Shown here: positions 16,326 to 27,042 of the stretch, piece by piece
Layout of the letters: each line of letters starts with the position of its first letter
How positions within the stretch are numbered: position 1 is the stretch's first letter
Assembly (NCBI RefSeq): GCF_012926505.1
Contig: NZ_JABBNT010000002.1
Location: forward strand, 62,001 to 126,000
Direction of reading: 5' to 3'
Source of the DNA: Pacificispira spongiicola
GTDB taxonomy: Bacteria > Pseudomonadota > Alphaproteobacteria > UBA8366 > Aestuariispiraceae
DNA: 64,000 bases
The notes under the pieces: model-generated
The model's database searches: none
Told to the model about the DNA's origin: nothing
Seen by the model: the letters and a program-made list of their open reading frames with translations, nothing else
Program-made: the position numbers and the translations under genes

Positions 16326-16421
16326 ATGAGTTCCGATGGAAACTACGAGATCGGATTTACGGTCAACAAGGACCCGCCAACGGCTTTCAGCGCCATCATT
16401 GTCCCTGTCCCCAGTTACTAG
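16326..16421 (+). pseudogene. relic of an SRPBCC/AHSA1-family protein, N-terminus only
   Basis: Thirty-one codons from ATG 16326 to a TAG encode MSSDGNYEIGFTVNKDPPTA and a few more residues. This matches the usual N-terminus of SRPBCC (AHSA1-like) proteins, where a tyrosine-rich strand is followed by a ...TVDxxPEEVFxAI pattern. The frame then breaks and the rest of the roughly 140-residue domain is missing before the convergent cyclase gene. Confidence 0.5.
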
Positions 16422-16424
16422 AAG

Positions 16425-18137
16425 CTACTTGTGCGTTAAACGCCAGACGCCGTCCCATCCGTTATCGGGCGGGGTCTGCATAAACTGTTCAATACGGTTT
16501 AACATCGTACGAGCGGGGCCGTCTTCGGGGTCGAGGCGCAGACAGGCTTGCATCGATTGCGCAGCGCCCGTCCAATCGCGATCGCGATAACGTCCGATCC
16601 CGTCAGCATACAAGGACAACACCTCTTCGGCACGCTCCGGCACGGGTTCATTCGCGATCAGCTCATAGATGTGAACCGGCTCGCTTTTTCCGACAAAGGC
16701 CAAGCTGTCGACATATCGGGTAACGTAGTTTTCGGGAAGGGTCGCCTGTGTGTTCTGGCATATCAGAATTTGGGTACCATAGAGCTTGCTGGCGCTTTCC
16801 AAACGCGAACTGATGTTCACAGTATCGCCGATTACCGTGAAGTTGCGTTTGTTCGGCGAGCCAATGGACCCCACCAACACGTCCCCTGTCGCCAATCCGA
16901 TCCGCACATTGATTTTCGGCGCCCGAAGGCGCAGTCCGGTGATCTCGGGAATCCGGGTTTGAAACTGACGAACGCAGTCCAATTGTTTCAACGCGGCGTC
17001 GCAGGCGTAATGACCGGTCTCCTCTGCCCGCACGAAGGGCTCGCACCAGAAGGCCATGACGGCATCGCCGATAAACTTGTCCAACACACCCCCGGTTTCG
17101 CCGATAGGCTCTCCAACCACCTGAAAATACTCATTCATCAAACGGACGAGAGCAGCAGGCTTGAGCAGTTCGCTAATGGACGTATATCCGGCGATATCGG
17201 TGAACATCACCGTCGCATCCTGTTTCGTCGCCGCCGAAAGCTCTTCCTCATCTTCTCCCGTTTCGTTAATCAAGCTTTCGATGACACGCGGGTCGAGATA
17301 CCGGCCGAAAATCGCCTCCGTTTTTTCCTTTCGCCGTAATTGTCCAATCATCTCGTTGAAGGCATGGGCAAGATCCGCGACTTCGTCATTACCCCGAACC
17401 ACGATTTGAAGGGATAAATCACCGTCGCGTACAGCATGCGAAGCGGATTGAAGATTCCGGATACGCGCAACAATCGCTTGCGTGAGAATTCCGGCCAACA
17501 GCAATCCCAACGCGGCCGCGATACCCGTAACCAGATTTTCGAACGAGATCGCTAATACCTCGTCCGTTTCCGTTTGCTGGGCCAGACCGTCTGCAACGAT
17601 ACGAATCTCTCGCTCCAAAGCATCTTGGGCGGCTTCAAACGCGGCCACCTGCTTCCTGACGAGCGATACCACCTCCAGGCTTTCTTCAGACGACTGTTCA
17701 TCGTCCCGCTCTCGCAACATGTCATATGCATCCTGCAATCCACGGTGCGCATCGACCAACGCGTCCAACCGCGCCGCCGCGTCGGTCAGCGAAAGACGAC
17801 GATCGACGTTCGTCAACGCGCCGACGGCATCATGGAGTTCGGCGGCCATGGCCCTCGCAAGGGTCTCAAATGTCTCCGTCCGAAGTTTGTCGCCTTGCAA
17901 CTGATTAGCGGCATCGTCCGATACCCTGTTTTCCTCTGAAAACGTCAGTTGTTCCCGCCACACAACTTCGCGTAGATCGTCGGACCTTTCCAAAAGGGGA
18001 ATGATATCGTCGACCAGCACCGCAATTCGTCGTTCCGTGCTTGCGACTCGGTTTGTGGAAATATACGCGGCAATAACCATCACCCCTGCCAAGCAGACGG
18101 CAATGCCGAATATTTTAGCGCCGATCGAGACTCTCAA
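16425..18137 (-). CDS. membrane class III adenylate cyclase with HAMP domain
   Basis: A 570-residue signalling enzyme. A transmembrane helix (about 8-28), a helical periplasmic sensor region, a second transmembrane helix (about 190-210), a HAMP linker and a CYC domain (about 300-480) follow in order. Metal aspartates lie in VMFTDIAGYTS and FIGDAVMAFW. The LDKFIGD lysine and the VIGDTVN aspartate are the pair that selects ATP, and NISSRLE holds the transition-state residues, so cAMP is the expected product. A TPR-like tail ends the protein. The start appears to be TTG at 18137, directly after an in-frame stop. Confidence 0.9.
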   Translation of the reverse strand: MRVSIGAKIFGIAVCLAGVMVIAAYISTNRVASTERRIAVLVDDIIPLLERSDDLREVVWREQLTFSEENRVSDDAANQLQGDKLRTETFETLARAMAAELHDAVGALTNVDRRLSLTDAAARLDALVDAHRGLQDAYDMLRERDDEQSSEESLEVVSLVRKQVAAFEAAQDALEREIRIVADGLAQQTETDEVLAISFENLVTGIAAALGLLLAGILTQAIVARIRNLQSASHAVRDGDLSLQIVVRGNDEVADLAHAFNEMIGQLRRKEKTEAIFGRYLDPRVIESLINETGEDEEELSAATKQDATVMFTDIAGYTSISELLKPAALVRLMNEYFQVVGEPIGETGGVLDKFIGDAVMAFWCEPFVRAEETGHYACDAALKQLDCVRQFQTRIPEITGLRLRAPKINVRIGLATGDVLVGSIGSPNKRNFTVIGDTVNISSRLESASKLYGTQILICQNTQATLPENYVTRYVDSLAFVGKSEPVHIYELIANEPVPERAEEVLSLYADGIGRYRDRDWTGAAQSMQACLRLDPEDGPARTMLNRIEQFMQTPPDNGWDGVWRLTHK

Positions 18138-18301
18138 CTTAGCTGTTCCCTAACGATGCTACCGGACAATGATGCTCGACGTGTCATATACGTCCCTCTT
18201 ATCAACAGGAAACAAGGCCGGAAACACGCGTTTACAACAATTTTAACAGTGTTTTAGGGGCATTCCTCGACGCCCGCGCGACCAATGACACAAATCTTTA
18301 A

Positions 18302-18317
18302 TTCAATAATCGTTGAA
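18302..18317. promoter_or_regulatory. candidate ArsR operator
   Basis: TTCAA-6-TTGAA forms a palindrome 27 bases before the arsR-arsC start. TTGAAA (18313-18318) could be a -35 and TATAGG (18337-18342) a -10 with an 18-base spacer, so bound repressor would cover the promoter. Transcription would then begin about at the ATG at 18350, implying a leaderless or nearly leaderless message. Confidence 0.45.
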
Positions 18318-18343
18318 ACACTGAATATCTGTCTTGTATAGGT

Positions 18344-19189
18344 ATGCGCATGAACTTTACGACAGCGTCTCAACTTTTTGCGGCCCTGTCCCACGAGGTA
18401 CGGTTGAAGGTCTTTCACGTGCTCGTTCGGGTCGGGGAGTTATCGGCAACCGAATTGGCGGAATGCGTCGGGCTGCGCCCGTCTGCCCTGTCCTTTCATC
18501 TAAAGGACCTGCGCCAAGCCGGCTTGGTCGAGACGCGCCGCGACGGACAGTGGATTTACTACTCCGCCAACTTCGCCGCCCTGACGGCGTTTCGTTGGCT
18601 GATGACAAAAAACGGTTGGTCAGACATGCAGCCCAATCCGACAGAAGGAAACTTTCCGATGAACAGCGATAACCGCGTTTACAATGTCCTGTTTCTTTGC
18701 ACGGGTAATTCCGCCCGCAGCATCATTGCGGAATGCCTCCTGAACCGCGAAGGCATGGGTCGTTTCAAGGCCTATAGCGCGGGAAGCCAACCCAGGGGAG
18801 AAATCGATCCGATCGCCGCCGCCCTGCTGCAACGAAACAATTTCAGTCTTTCGGACCTTCGATCCAAAAGTTGGGACGAATTTTCCGGCGATGACGCGCC
18901 GGTGATGGATTTCGTCTTCACCGTTTGCGACGACGCGGCGGGCGAAGTCTGCCCGGTATGGCCGGGACAACCGATGACCGCGCATTGGGGTGTACCCGAC
19001 CCGGTGAAATTCGAAGGCACGGAAACGGAACGAACCTTGTTTACCGCGGATGTCTTTCGCATGCTGACCAACCGGATTTCGATCTTCTGCGCCCTGCCCT
19101 TGCAGTCTCTCGACAAACTGTCGCTGCAACGCAAGTTGGATATGATCGGCAAAACCGAAAACACGAAATCCGATTTTCAATCCGCCTAA
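18344..19189 (+). CDS. ArsR-ArsC fusion: repressor plus arsenate reductase
   Basis: A 281-residue fusion. Residues 5-90 are an ArsR/SmtB winged helix ([19 protein letters not shown] as recognition region). It lacks the classical ELCVCDL arsenite site and keeps one cysteine, C41, in that area. Residues 113-270 are a thioredoxin-type arsenate reductase with the CX5R phosphate loop C119-TGNSA-R125 and two further cysteines, C195 and C203, for the disulfide relay. ATG 18350 is an alternative start. It opens an operon with GAPDH, ArsJ and Acr3. Confidence 0.93.
   Translation: MRMNFTTASQLFAALSHEVRLKVFHVLVRVGELSATELAECVGLRPSALSFHLKDLRQAGLVETRRDGQWIYYSANFAALTAFRWLMTKNGWSDMQPNPTEGNFPMNSDNRVYNVLFLCTGNSARSIIAECLLNREGMGRFKAYSAGSQPRGEIDPIAAALLQRNNFSLSDLRSKSWDEFSGDDAPVMDFVFTVCDDAAGEVCPVWPGQPMTAHWGVPDPVKFEGTETERTLFTADVFRMLTNRISIFCALPLQSLDKLSLQRKLDMIGKTENTKSDFQSA
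18645..18661 (+). promoter_or_regulatory. possible internal ribosome-binding site for free ArsC
   Basis: AAGGA at 18645-18649 is followed nine bases later by an in-frame ATG (18659, residue 106 of the fusion), just before the reductase domain. Translation here would give a stand-alone arsenate reductase of about 176 residues. Confidence 0.4.
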
Positions 19190-19205
19190 CGAGGATACCG
19201 CCGGT

Positions 19206-20219
19206 ATGGCATTGAAAGTTGCAATCAACGGTTTCGGACGCATGGGCAAATTGGCCCTGCGCGCAGGCTGGGATAACCCGGCGCTCGACGTCGTCGCCGT
19301 GAACGAAATCAAGGGCGGCGCGGAAATCGCCGCCCATCTTTTGGAATTCGACAGTGTCCAGGGCCGTTGGCCGCATAAGATAGATTGGACGCCGGAAACG
19401 ATTTCGGTAGACGGACGGGATATCATCTTTTCCGACTTCAATTCACCGGAAACCTGTTCCTGGACGGGTGATGACGTCGATGTCATCCTGGACTGTACCG
19501 GCAAGTTCCTGACCGGTGAACGGTTGAACGCCTATCTGGAGAAAGACATCGGCCGCGTGTTGGTCAGCGCCCCGGTCAAGGACGGTGCCGCCCTCAATCT
19601 GGTTTACGGAATCAATCATGCCGAATTCGACCCGGCGTCGCATCGCATCCTGACGGCCGCATCTTGCACGACAAATTGTCTAGCCCCGGTTGTGAAGGTC
19701 ATTCATGAGGCGCTGGAAATCGTCCACGGGTCGATGACGACCATTCACGACGTCACCAACACCCAAACTCTGGTGGACGCACCGCATAAGGACAAGCGCC
19801 GTGCGCGGTCCGCGTTGAATGCGTTGATCCCGACCACGACCGGATCGGCGACCGCAATTACCCTGATCTATCCGGAATTGAAGGGCCGCCTGAACGGGCA
19901 TGCGGTGCGGGTACCGCTGTTGAACGCCTCCCTGACCGACTGCGTTTTCGAAGTCGCGCATGACACGACGGCGGAAGAGGTGAACGACCTGTTCCGCGCG
20001 GCGGCGGCGGGTAACCTGTCCGGAATCCTGGGGGTCGAGGAACGCCCCCTGGTGTCGACCGACTTTCAGGGTGACCCGCGATCCGCCGTGATCGACGCCC
20101 CCTCCACCATGGTCATCGACAAGCGTCAGGTGAAAATTTTCGCCTGGTACGACAATGAATGGGGATATGTGAACCGCATGATCGATATCCTTACCCTGAT
20201 CGCCGGAACCCGTTCGTGA
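19206..20219 (+). CDS. GAPDH of the ArsJ arsenate-efflux pathway
   Basis: A 337-residue glyceraldehyde-3-phosphate dehydrogenase. The NAD-binding start is [18 protein letters not shown], the catalytic cysteine is in [12 protein letters not shown], and [14 protein letters not shown] is at the end. In arsenic operons this isozyme uses arsenate instead of phosphate and makes 1-arseno-3-phosphoglycerate, which ArsJ exports. It starts 16 bases after the ArsR-ArsC gene and overlaps arsJ by a GTGA, so it belongs to resistance rather than central glycolysis. Confidence 0.93.
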   Translation: MALKVAINGFGRMGKLALRAGWDNPALDVVAVNEIKGGAEIAAHLLEFDSVQGRWPHKIDWTPETISVDGRDIIFSDFNSPETCSWTGDDVDVILDCTGKFLTGERLNAYLEKDIGRVLVSAPVKDGAALNLVYGINHAEFDPASHRILTAASCTTNCLAPVVKVIHEALEIVHGSMTTIHDVTNTQTLVDAPHKDKRRARSALNALIPTTTGSATAITLIYPELKGRLNGHAVRVPLLNASLTDCVFEVAHDTTAEEVNDLFRAAAAGNLSGILGVEERPLVSTDFQGDPRSAVIDAPSTMVIDKRQVKIFAWYDNEWGYVNRMIDILTLIAGTRS

Positions 20220-21454
20220 CATCCGATCTACGGCAGTATGCGGCGGTTACCGCAGCCTATTGGGGCTTCACGCTAACCGACGGCGCGCTGCGTATGTTGG
20301 TCCTGCTGCACTTCCATCATCTGGGATTCACGCCGGTCGAACTCGCCTTCCTGTTTCTGTTGTACGAAAGCATGGGTGTCGTCACGAACCTGATCGGCGG
20401 ATGGCTGGGTGCGCGGTACGGCTTGCGACACACATTGTTCGCGGGTTTGGGTTTACAGGTGATCGCCCTCGCCGCCCTGTCCTTCACCGGGGCCGATTGG
20501 GCCGTCAGCCTGTCTGTCGCCTATGTCATGGGCTGTCAGGCCGCATCCGGCGTCGCCAAGGACCTGACCAAGATGTCGTCCAAATCCGCTGTGAAATCCG
20601 TCGTTCCCGAAGGCCAGGACGGCCATCTGTTCAAATGGGTCGCGCTCCTCACCGGTTCGAAGAACACATTGAAGGGCGTCGGTTTCTTTCTGGGCGGAGT
20701 CTTGCTGGAAGGATTCGGCTTCAAGACCGCGTTGTGGGTGATGGCCGCAGCGCTTTTTGTCGTCCTTATGCTATCCCTCGCCATGGTGCGCGGCGATCTG
20801 GGCAGGGCGAAGACCAAGGTCCGCCATACCGACATTCTCTCCAAGAACCGGGATATCAATTGGCTGTCCGCCGCGCGGATCTTTCTGTTTGCCAGTCGGG
20901 ACATCTGGTTCGTCGTCGGTGTCCCTGTATTCCTTTACACGGCGATGGGATGGAGTTTCGATGCCGTCGGCGGGTTCATGGCCGTTTGGGTCATCGGTTA
21001 CGGCTTTGTCCAGGCCGCATCACCCAGGATATTGCGTGCCGTGACGTCGAGGGAGTTTGGGACACGTGCCGCCTTGGTTTGGATCATTGTCTTACTATCC
21101 GTCACCGTCGGACTGGCGTTTGCGATGCAAACCATTGACGGCGAACCATTCGCCGGAACGGTTTTGATCCTCGGCCTGTTCGTCTTCGGGGCGATATTCG
21201 CCATGAATTCGGCCGTGCATAGTTGGCTGATCGTCGCCTTTTCAGACTCCGACAAAGTCGCCCTGAATGTCGGGTTTTACTATATGGCCAATGCCTGGGG
21301 CCGATTGATCGGAACATTGCTGTCCGGCATCGTCTTCCAGCTCGGCGGCCTGCAGGCGACATTGTGGGGCGCCTGTGGGCTGGTCGTCCTAGCCCTAATC
21401 TTCACCATACCGCTGGCAACAAAACACCTTAACTCGGGAGCCGCCCCTCAATGA
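20216..21454 (+). CDS. arsJ: ArsJ, MFS exporter of 1-arseno-3-phosphoglycerate
   Basis: A 412-residue major facilitator protein with about 12 membrane segments. The N-terminal part ([35 protein letters not shown]) and [13 protein letters not shown] match ArsJ. The GTG start at 20216 overlaps the GAPDH stop. ArsJ expels the unstable arseno-sugar phosphate made by the GAPDH, releasing arsenate outside the cell. It overlaps acr3 by ATGA. Confidence 0.92.
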   Translation: MTSDLRQYAAVTAAYWGFTLTDGALRMLVLLHFHHLGFTPVELAFLFLLYESMGVVTNLIGGWLGARYGLRHTLFAGLGLQVIALAALSFTGADWAVSLSVAYVMGCQAASGVAKDLTKMSSKSAVKSVVPEGQDGHLFKWVALLTGSKNTLKGVGFFLGGVLLEGFGFKTALWVMAAALFVVLMLSLAMVRGDLGRAKTKVRHTDILSKNRDINWLSAARIFLFASRDIWFVVGVPVFLYTAMGWSFDAVGGFMAVWVIGYGFVQAASPRILRAVTSREFGTRAALVWIIVLLSVTVGLAFAMQTIDGEPFAGTVLILGLFVFGAIFAMNSAVHSWLIVAFSDSDKVALNVGFYYMANAWGRLIGTLLSGIVFQLGGLQATLWGACGLVVLALIFTIPLATKHLNSGAAPQ

Positions 21455-22497
21455 CCGATACAGCCGAAACGTCGCCCCCCGCCCTCGGGATCTTCGAACG
21501 ATGGCTCAGTGTATGGATCCTACTCGCGATACTGGGCGGTATTGTAATGGGCAATGTCACGCCCGGCCTGATAGAAGCCATCGCCGGGGCGGAGGTTGCC
21601 TCGATCAATCTTGTCGTCGCGGTCCTGATCTGGGCGATGGTCTATCCGATGATGGTCGGTGTCGATTTCGCATCGGTTGCCGGTATCGCTCGGCAACCCA
21701 GGGGCCTTCTGATTACGCTGGCCGTCAATTGGCTGATCAAACCGTTCACCATGGCCATGCTGGCCGTGCTGTTCTTCGATACCGTCTTCGCACCGCTGAT
21801 AGCACCGGAAGACGCGGCACAATATACGGCGGGCCTCATCCTTCTGGGCGCCGCCCCCTGCACCGCGATGGTCTTCGTCTGGTCGCAACTGACGCGCGGC
21901 GATGCGACCTATACCCTGGTTCAGGTATCCGTGAACGACCTTATCATGGTCGTCGCCTTCGCGCCCATCGTGGCCTTCCTGTTGGGCGTGACGGATATCA
22001 CAGTGCCTTGGGAAACCCTGATACTGGCGACGGTGTTATATGTCGTCCTGCCGTTAATTGCGGGGGCCATCACGCGCCGGAAACTCGGCAGCGCCGACCG
22101 TATCGCGGCCTTCACGGCACGGATCAAGCCCTGGTCCGTCATCGGATTGATTGCCACGGTCGTGATCCTGTTCGGCCTGCAAGGCAGCGTCATCGTGGAT
22201 CGGCCCCTTTCAATCGCCCTGATTGCAACGCCGATCCTGGTGCAGAGCTACGGCATTTTCGCTATCGCCTATGCCGCCGCCTACATCCTGAAGGTGCCGC
22301 ATCGTATTGCCGCCCCTTGCGCGTTAATCGGCACGTCCAATTTCTTCGAACTCGCCGTTGCCGTCGCCATCAGCCTTTTCGGGCTGAATTCCGGCGCGGC
22401 CCTGGCAACCGTGGTGGGCGTTCTGGTCGAAGTCCCGGTGATGTTGTCGCTCGTCGCCTTCGCCAATCGAACCAAGAAAAGGTTCAATCCAGGATAA
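21451..22497 (+). CDS. acr3: Acr3-family arsenite efflux permease
   Basis: A 348-residue inner-membrane carrier with about ten segments. The family signature [17 protein letters not shown], with the essential cysteine near residue 137, and [18 protein letters not shown] are present. It exports arsenite formed by the ArsC domain. It is the fourth gene of a tightly overlapping operon and provides the second detoxification route next to GAPDH/ArsJ. Confidence 0.95.
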   Translation: MTDTAETSPPALGIFERWLSVWILLAILGGIVMGNVTPGLIEAIAGAEVASINLVVAVLIWAMVYPMMVGVDFASVAGIARQPRGLLITLAVNWLIKPFTMAMLAVLFFDTVFAPLIAPEDAAQYTAGLILLGAAPCTAMVFVWSQLTRGDATYTLVQVSVNDLIMVVAFAPIVAFLLGVTDITVPWETLILATVLYVVLPLIAGAITRRKLGSADRIAAFTARIKPWSVIGLIATVVILFGLQGSVIVDRPLSIALIATPILVQSYGIFAIAYAAAYILKVPHRIAAPCALIGTSNFFELAVAVAISLFGLNSGAALATVVGVLVEVPVMLSLVAFANRTKKRFNPG

Positions 22498-22615
22498 GAA
22501 TACCAAGGCGCGTATTTCTCATTTTTCACTTTCCTAGACGATAGTGACTCTGATACCCAGATCGTGGTTCGGTACTACTGAACCGCGTATCCGCGCGTAT
22601 CGGAGACTCTGGATC

Positions 22616-23383
22616 ATGACCACGTTAAACGAGCGCCTGTTCGACGGAGAACAAGTTACTGTTGTCCTGGAACCGGATACGGACAATCCGGGGCTGAGCA
22701 TCCCCATGGCGCCGTACAAGGAAAATCTCTTTTTGCCGTTCCTGTGCAGCGACGGAACACGGTTGATCGGTGCTGCCCGCCCTGCGCAAAACTATGTGAA
22801 TGGGCATGGTGCTGTGACTACTGCCAGCGGATTCGTCTATGTCGACGGCTTTCCAATTTACCTGAATTACGCCATGGACGGCCCCGTGGGGACCGCCGCG
22901 TCGACTGGAATGTCGGTAAACGCGTTGGGTGCGCGCGGATACAACCGCATGACCTTCGCCTATCGCAACAAATCGGATATCGTCTGGTGCACTTGGGATG
23001 ATGCGAACGATCTGTCGGCATTGGTGGAATCGATTGAGGCTGGGAACGAACACTTCGTCGTATTTCAAGACCGCTACGGCTATATCCGCAGTTATCCGGT
23101 CGACCTGATTTTCGCGTATAAGGACGGGTCCGGGTTCGAGCTTTTTACGGAATCCATCACCCTACCCAGCGTGTTTCTGGACCCGATCGCCTTGTTCGAC
23201 AAATTGCATAATGCGTTCGCCGAAGAACTGGAAACCCATAACGATCGGTTCGGCATCAAGATCAACACCGACACCTATTGCACGAAGTATCGTCTGGATC
23301 ATACCGGAATGGTGAAAAAGCACGTACCCGGCGGGTTCGCCGAACAAGGCGTTTCCGAACGTGTCGCGATCCTGAGCAACTGA
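22616..23383 (+). CDS. unrecognised soluble protein downstream of the ars operon
   Basis: A 255-residue protein with no signal peptide or transmembrane helix that I cannot assign. It is rich in Tyr, Phe, Asp and Asn, with a beta-rich look (GFVYVDGFPIYLNYAMDG, HFVVFQDRYGYIRSY) and three cysteines (FLCSDG, VWCTWDD, DTYCTKY). The ATG at 22616 has GGAG 11 bases upstream; codon use matches the neighbours. It starts 118 bases after acr3, so it may have its own promoter. The cysteines could suggest metal or arsenic handling, but there is no further support. Confidence 0.8.
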   Translation: MTTLNERLFDGEQVTVVLEPDTDNPGLSIPMAPYKENLFLPFLCSDGTRLIGAARPAQNYVNGHGAVTTASGFVYVDGFPIYLNYAMDGPVGTAASTGMSVNALGARGYNRMTFAYRNKSDIVWCTWDDANDLSALVESIEAGNEHFVVFQDRYGYIRSYPVDLIFAYKDGSGFELFTESITLPSVFLDPIALFDKLHNAFAEELETHNDRFGIKINTDTYCTKYRLDHTGMVKKHVPGGFAEQGVSERVAILSN

Positions 23384-23403
23384 ACTTCGGGAACGGTCCC
23401 CGA

Positions 23404-23910
23404 TCAGCTGAATTTCTCGTTCAGCCGTTCCATGACACGGGGGCTGACGAACTCCTGGATATCCCCGTTCAACTGCCGGATTTCCTTCACGAAACGGCTG
23501 GAAATGAACTGGTGGCGTTCGGACGCCATCAGAAAGACCGTTTCGACATTCCGATTCAGTCGGGCATTCATGCCGGTCATCTGGAATTCGTACTCGAAAT
23601 CGGATACGGCCCGCAATCCGCGCACGATCAGTTCGGCCCCGACATTGACCGCGTGGTGCATCAACAGGCCTTCGAAGGGCTGAACCTCGACACGGCCGCG
23701 CACCGGGTCCGGCAGGGATTCCACTTCCGCCCGGACCATGGCGGTCCGTTCGTCCAGGGAAAACAGCGGACCCTTCCCCGCATTGACCGCGACGGACACG
23801 ATCAACCGGTCGCATAAATGCGTCGCCGCGCGCCGGATGATATCGAAATGGCCGTTCGTGATCGGATCAAAGGTGCCAGGATAAATCCCGACCCGTTCGA
23901 TGGTACCCAT
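23404..23910 (-). CDS. coaD: phosphopantetheine adenylyltransferase
   Basis: A 168-residue nucleotidyltransferase that joins ATP and 4'-phosphopantetheine to dephospho-CoA, the penultimate step of CoA synthesis. The signature GIYPGTFDPITNGHFDII at residues 8-25 contains the TxGH-type motif. LIVRGLRAVSDFEYE and ISSRFVKEI are the other conserved blocks. Length is typical. It lies 73 bases downstream of gyrA on the same strand. Confidence 0.97.
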   Translation of the reverse strand: MGTIERVGIYPGTFDPITNGHFDIIRRAATHLCDRLIVSVAVNAGKGPLFSLDERTAMVRAEVESLPDPVRGRVEVQPFEGLLMHHAVNVGAELIVRGLRAVSDFEYEFQMTGMNARLNRNVETVFLMASERHQFISSRFVKEIRQLNGDIQEFVSPRVMERLNEKFS

Positions 23911-23983
23911 GCTTCACTCCCGCGACTTCGAACCGTTTTATGCCGACCCCTTTTCGGTCGCGAGGGTCTTATAGCCCGGTTCC

Positions 23984-26830
23984 TCATACATCGGAAGCAG
24001 AACCGTCTTGCACTGCAGCATCGCCGTCGGGTGCATCGCCGTCCGGCGGGATATCGACCGGTTCGCCATCGGCATCCAACTCACCGTCCAAGTCGCCGTT
24101 CGCATCTTCACGCAGGCGCGCGACGGATACGACCTTCTGATCGTCACCGACATCGAAGACGATGACGCCCTTGCTGCCGCGGCGACGGGACGAAATACCC
24201 TTGCCGTGAATACGAATAATCTGACCGCTGTCGGCGACCATCATTAATTCGTCCAGGGACGGATCGAACAGGAAGACCGCCGCAACTTCCGCGCCGCGCA
24301 GGTCCATGTTGTTGATCCCCTGCCCGCCGCGACCGGTGACGCGATAGTCATAGGCGGACGCCAATTGCCCCATGCCGCGGTTGGAAACGGTCAGGATGAA
24401 TTCTTCCTGCGCCGCCATTTCCCCGAACTTCGGTTCTTCCAACTGGGCCGCGCGTTCCGCGTCGCGTTGGCGGTCCTCTTCGTTGCTGTATTCCCCGGAT
24501 TGCAGACGTTTGGCCGCCGCCTGGGCGCGCAGATAGTCGTCGCGTTCTTCCGAAGTGAAACTGCCGTGATTGAGAACAGACATGCCGATCACGCTGTCGC
24601 CGTCCGCCAGACGAATCCCGCGCACACCGGTCGAGGTCCGACCGGAGAAAACGCGGACATTGCCGACCTCGAAGCGAATGCATTTGCCCAACCGCGTCGA
24701 CAGCATGATGTCCTGATCGTCGCTACAGACGCTGACCGACACGAGGCGGTCGCCTTCGTCCAGCTTCATCGCGATCTTGCCGTTCGACTTGATATTCGTG
24801 AAGTCGGACAGCTTGTTGCGGCGAATCCCGCCCGACGCCGTGGCGAAGACCGCGTCCAGCTGACCCCAACTTTCCTCGTCCTCCGGCAGCGGCATCACCG
24901 TCGTGATCCATTCATCCGGCGACAGGGGCAGCACATTGACCATGGCCTTGCCGCGCGATTGCGGCGCGCCCGCCGGTAGACGGTAGACCTTCATGACATA
25001 GGCCATGCCGCGCGACGAGAAGAACAGAACCGGCGTATGGGTAGAGGTCACGAAGACGCTGGAAATCGCGTCCTCATCCTTCATCGACATGCCGGTGCGG
25101 CCCTTGCCGCCCCGGCGCTGCGCCCGATAGGTGGTCAACGGCGTGCGTTTGATATAACCGCCATGGGTCACCGTGACGACCATGTCCTCACGCTGGATCA
25201 GGTCTTCGATATCGTGTTCGAATTCATTTTCCAGAATGACCGTGCGGCGCGGATCGGCAAAGCGGTCGCGGATATCCACGAATTCGTCGGTCAGGACCTG
25301 CATGCGGCGCGGATGCGACGCCAGGATTTCCAGGTAATCCGTGATCCGGACCTGAATATCGCGGGCTTCTTCTTCCAACTTCTCGCGTTCCATCCCGGTC
25401 AGTCGCTGCAAACGCAGGTCCAGGATGGCGCGGGCCTGCCGCTCGCTCAGCCAAGCGTTTTCACCCTCGACACGGCCTTCCGGATCGTCGATCAGCTTCA
25501 GATAGGGCAGGATTTCACCGGCCGGCCAGGCGCGGCCCATCAGTTCGGCGCGGGCCGTCTGCGGGTCCGGGGCCTTGCGGATCAGTTCGATCACCGGGTC
25601 CAGGTTCAGAATGGCGATCATCAGACCGGCCAGGATATGCGCCCGGTCCCGGGCCTTCGCCAATTCATAGGCCGTGCGACGCTTGACCACCTCTTCGCGG
25701 AAATAGACGAAGGCGCCGATAATGTCCTTCAGCGTCAGGGTCTTCGGCTGGCCGTCATGCAGGGCCAGCATGTTGACCGGGAAACTGGTTTGCAACGGCG
25801 TGTATTTGAACAGTTGCGCCTTGACGACTTCCGGTTCGACGCCGCGTTTCAATTCGATCACGACCCGGACGCCATCCCGGTCGGATTCGTCGCGCAGGTC
25901 GCCGATCCCTTCCACGATCTTTTCACGCACCACTTCAGCAATGCGCTCCAACATCCTGGATTTATTGACCTGATACGGGATTTCCGTGACGATTAGCGCT
26001 TCCCGATCCTTGGAAACAGCCTCTACCGAAACCTTGGAGCGCATGACGATCGAGCCCCGTCCGGTATTGTAGGCGGCACGAATGCCGGATCGGCCGAGAA
26101 TCTCCCCGCCGGTCGGAAAATCCGGTCCTGGGATGATCTCGTTCAACTCGTCGATCGTAAGCTCGGGATTTTCGACATAGGCGATACAGGCGTTCAGCAC
26201 CTCGCCCAAATTGTGCGGCGGAATATTGGTCGCCATCCCGACGGCGATCCCGCCCCCGCCATTGACCAGCAGCGCAGGGAAGCGCGCGGGAAGGACGGTC
26301 GGCTCAACTTCGGATTCGTCGTAGTTCGGCTGGAAATCGACGGTATCCTTGTCGATATCGTCCAGCATGGTTTCGGCGGCCTTGGACAGGCGCGCCTCCG
26401 TATAACGCATAGCCGCGGCCGCATCGCCGTCCATGGACCCGAAATTGCCCTGGCCATCGATCAGCGGCACCCGCAGGGAGAAATTCTGCGCCATACGGAC
26501 CATGGCGTCGTAAATCGCGCTGTCGCCATGGGGGTGATACTTACCCATGACATCCCCGGCGATACGCGCGGATTTACGGTACGGTTTCGTGGAGTCGAAA
26601 CCGTTTTCCTTCATCGTATAGAGAATGCGGCGGTGAACCGGCTTCAACCCGTCCCGCACGTCTGGCAGCGCGCGGCTGACGATCACGCTCATCGCGTAAT
26701 CGAGGTAGCTGCGCTGCATTTCCTCTTCGATAAGGACGGAGGAAATATCGAATCCCGACGGCGGCGTGCCGGGGGCGGGAGCGCCGGGTTCAGGGGCGTC
26801 GGGGCCGGTGTCGTTTTGATCGTCGGACAA
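23984..26830 (-). CDS. gyrA: DNA gyrase subunit A
   Basis: A 948-residue type II topoisomerase subunit. The winged-helix breakage domain contains [13 protein letters not shown], the quinolone region, with the serine and aspartate found in susceptible enzymes, and the active-site tyrosine lies in [10 protein letters not shown]. The C-terminal beta-pinwheel has the GyrA box-like [10 protein letters not shown]. An acidic tail ([18 protein letters not shown]) ends the protein. The only sensible start is TTG at 26830, directly preceded by an in-frame stop; no ATG occurs until inside the conserved domain. Confidence 0.97.
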   Translation of the reverse strand: MSDDQNDTGPDAPEPGAPAPGTPPSGFDISSVLIEEEMQRSYLDYAMSVIVSRALPDVRDGLKPVHRRILYTMKENGFDSTKPYRKSARIAGDVMGKYHPHGDSAIYDAMVRMAQNFSLRVPLIDGQGNFGSMDGDAAAAMRYTEARLSKAAETMLDDIDKDTVDFQPNYDESEVEPTVLPARFPALLVNGGGGIAVGMATNIPPHNLGEVLNACIAYVENPELTIDELNEIIPGPDFPTGGEILGRSGIRAAYNTGRGSIVMRSKVSVEAVSKDREALIVTEIPYQVNKSRMLERIAEVVREKIVEGIGDLRDESDRDGVRVVIELKRGVEPEVVKAQLFKYTPLQTSFPVNMLALHDGQPKTLTLKDIIGAFVYFREEVVKRRTAYELAKARDRAHILAGLMIAILNLDPVIELIRKAPDPQTARAELMGRAWPAGEILPYLKLIDDPEGRVEGENAWLSERQARAILDLRLQRLTGMEREKLEEEARDIQVRITDYLEILASHPRRMQVLTDEFVDIRDRFADPRRTVILENEFEHDIEDLIQREDMVVTVTHGGYIKRTPLTTYRAQRRGGKGRTGMSMKDEDAISSVFVTSTHTPVLFFSSRGMAYVMKVYRLPAGAPQSRGKAMVNVLPLSPDEWITTVMPLPEDEESWGQLDAVFATASGGIRRNKLSDFTNIKSNGKIAMKLDEGDRLVSVSVCSDDQDIMLSTRLGKCIRFEVGNVRVFSGRTSTGVRGIRLADGDSVIGMSVLNHGSFTSEERDDYLRAQAAAKRLQSGEYSNEEDRQRDAERAAQLEEPKFGEMAAQEEFILTVSNRGMGQLASAYDYRVTGRGGQGINNMDLRGAEVAAVFLFDPSLDELMMVADSGQIIRIHGKGISSRRRGSKGVIVFDVGDDQKVVSVARLREDANGDLDGELDADGEPVDIPPDGDAPDGDAAVQDGSASDV

Positions 26831-27042
26831 GGTTCAGAACGTCGCTTCTACTTCAGTATCGGAAAGTGGGATCGGAAGTCCCGGCGGAGGGATCGCAACC
26901 CGAAGTCTTATTCGGCACGACCGACCGTATATCTAGCATGTCCGCCCCCCACCGAACAACCAGATAAGGGGAATTTGACGGAATTTCAGCGGTTTAAATC
27001 GCTTCTTTTCGGTACCGTAATCCCGTGGTTAGACTGCAAACC

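Noticed and set aside
24365-25996. Plus-strand frames opposite gyrA
   Set aside because: Antisense shadows of a highly conserved gene.
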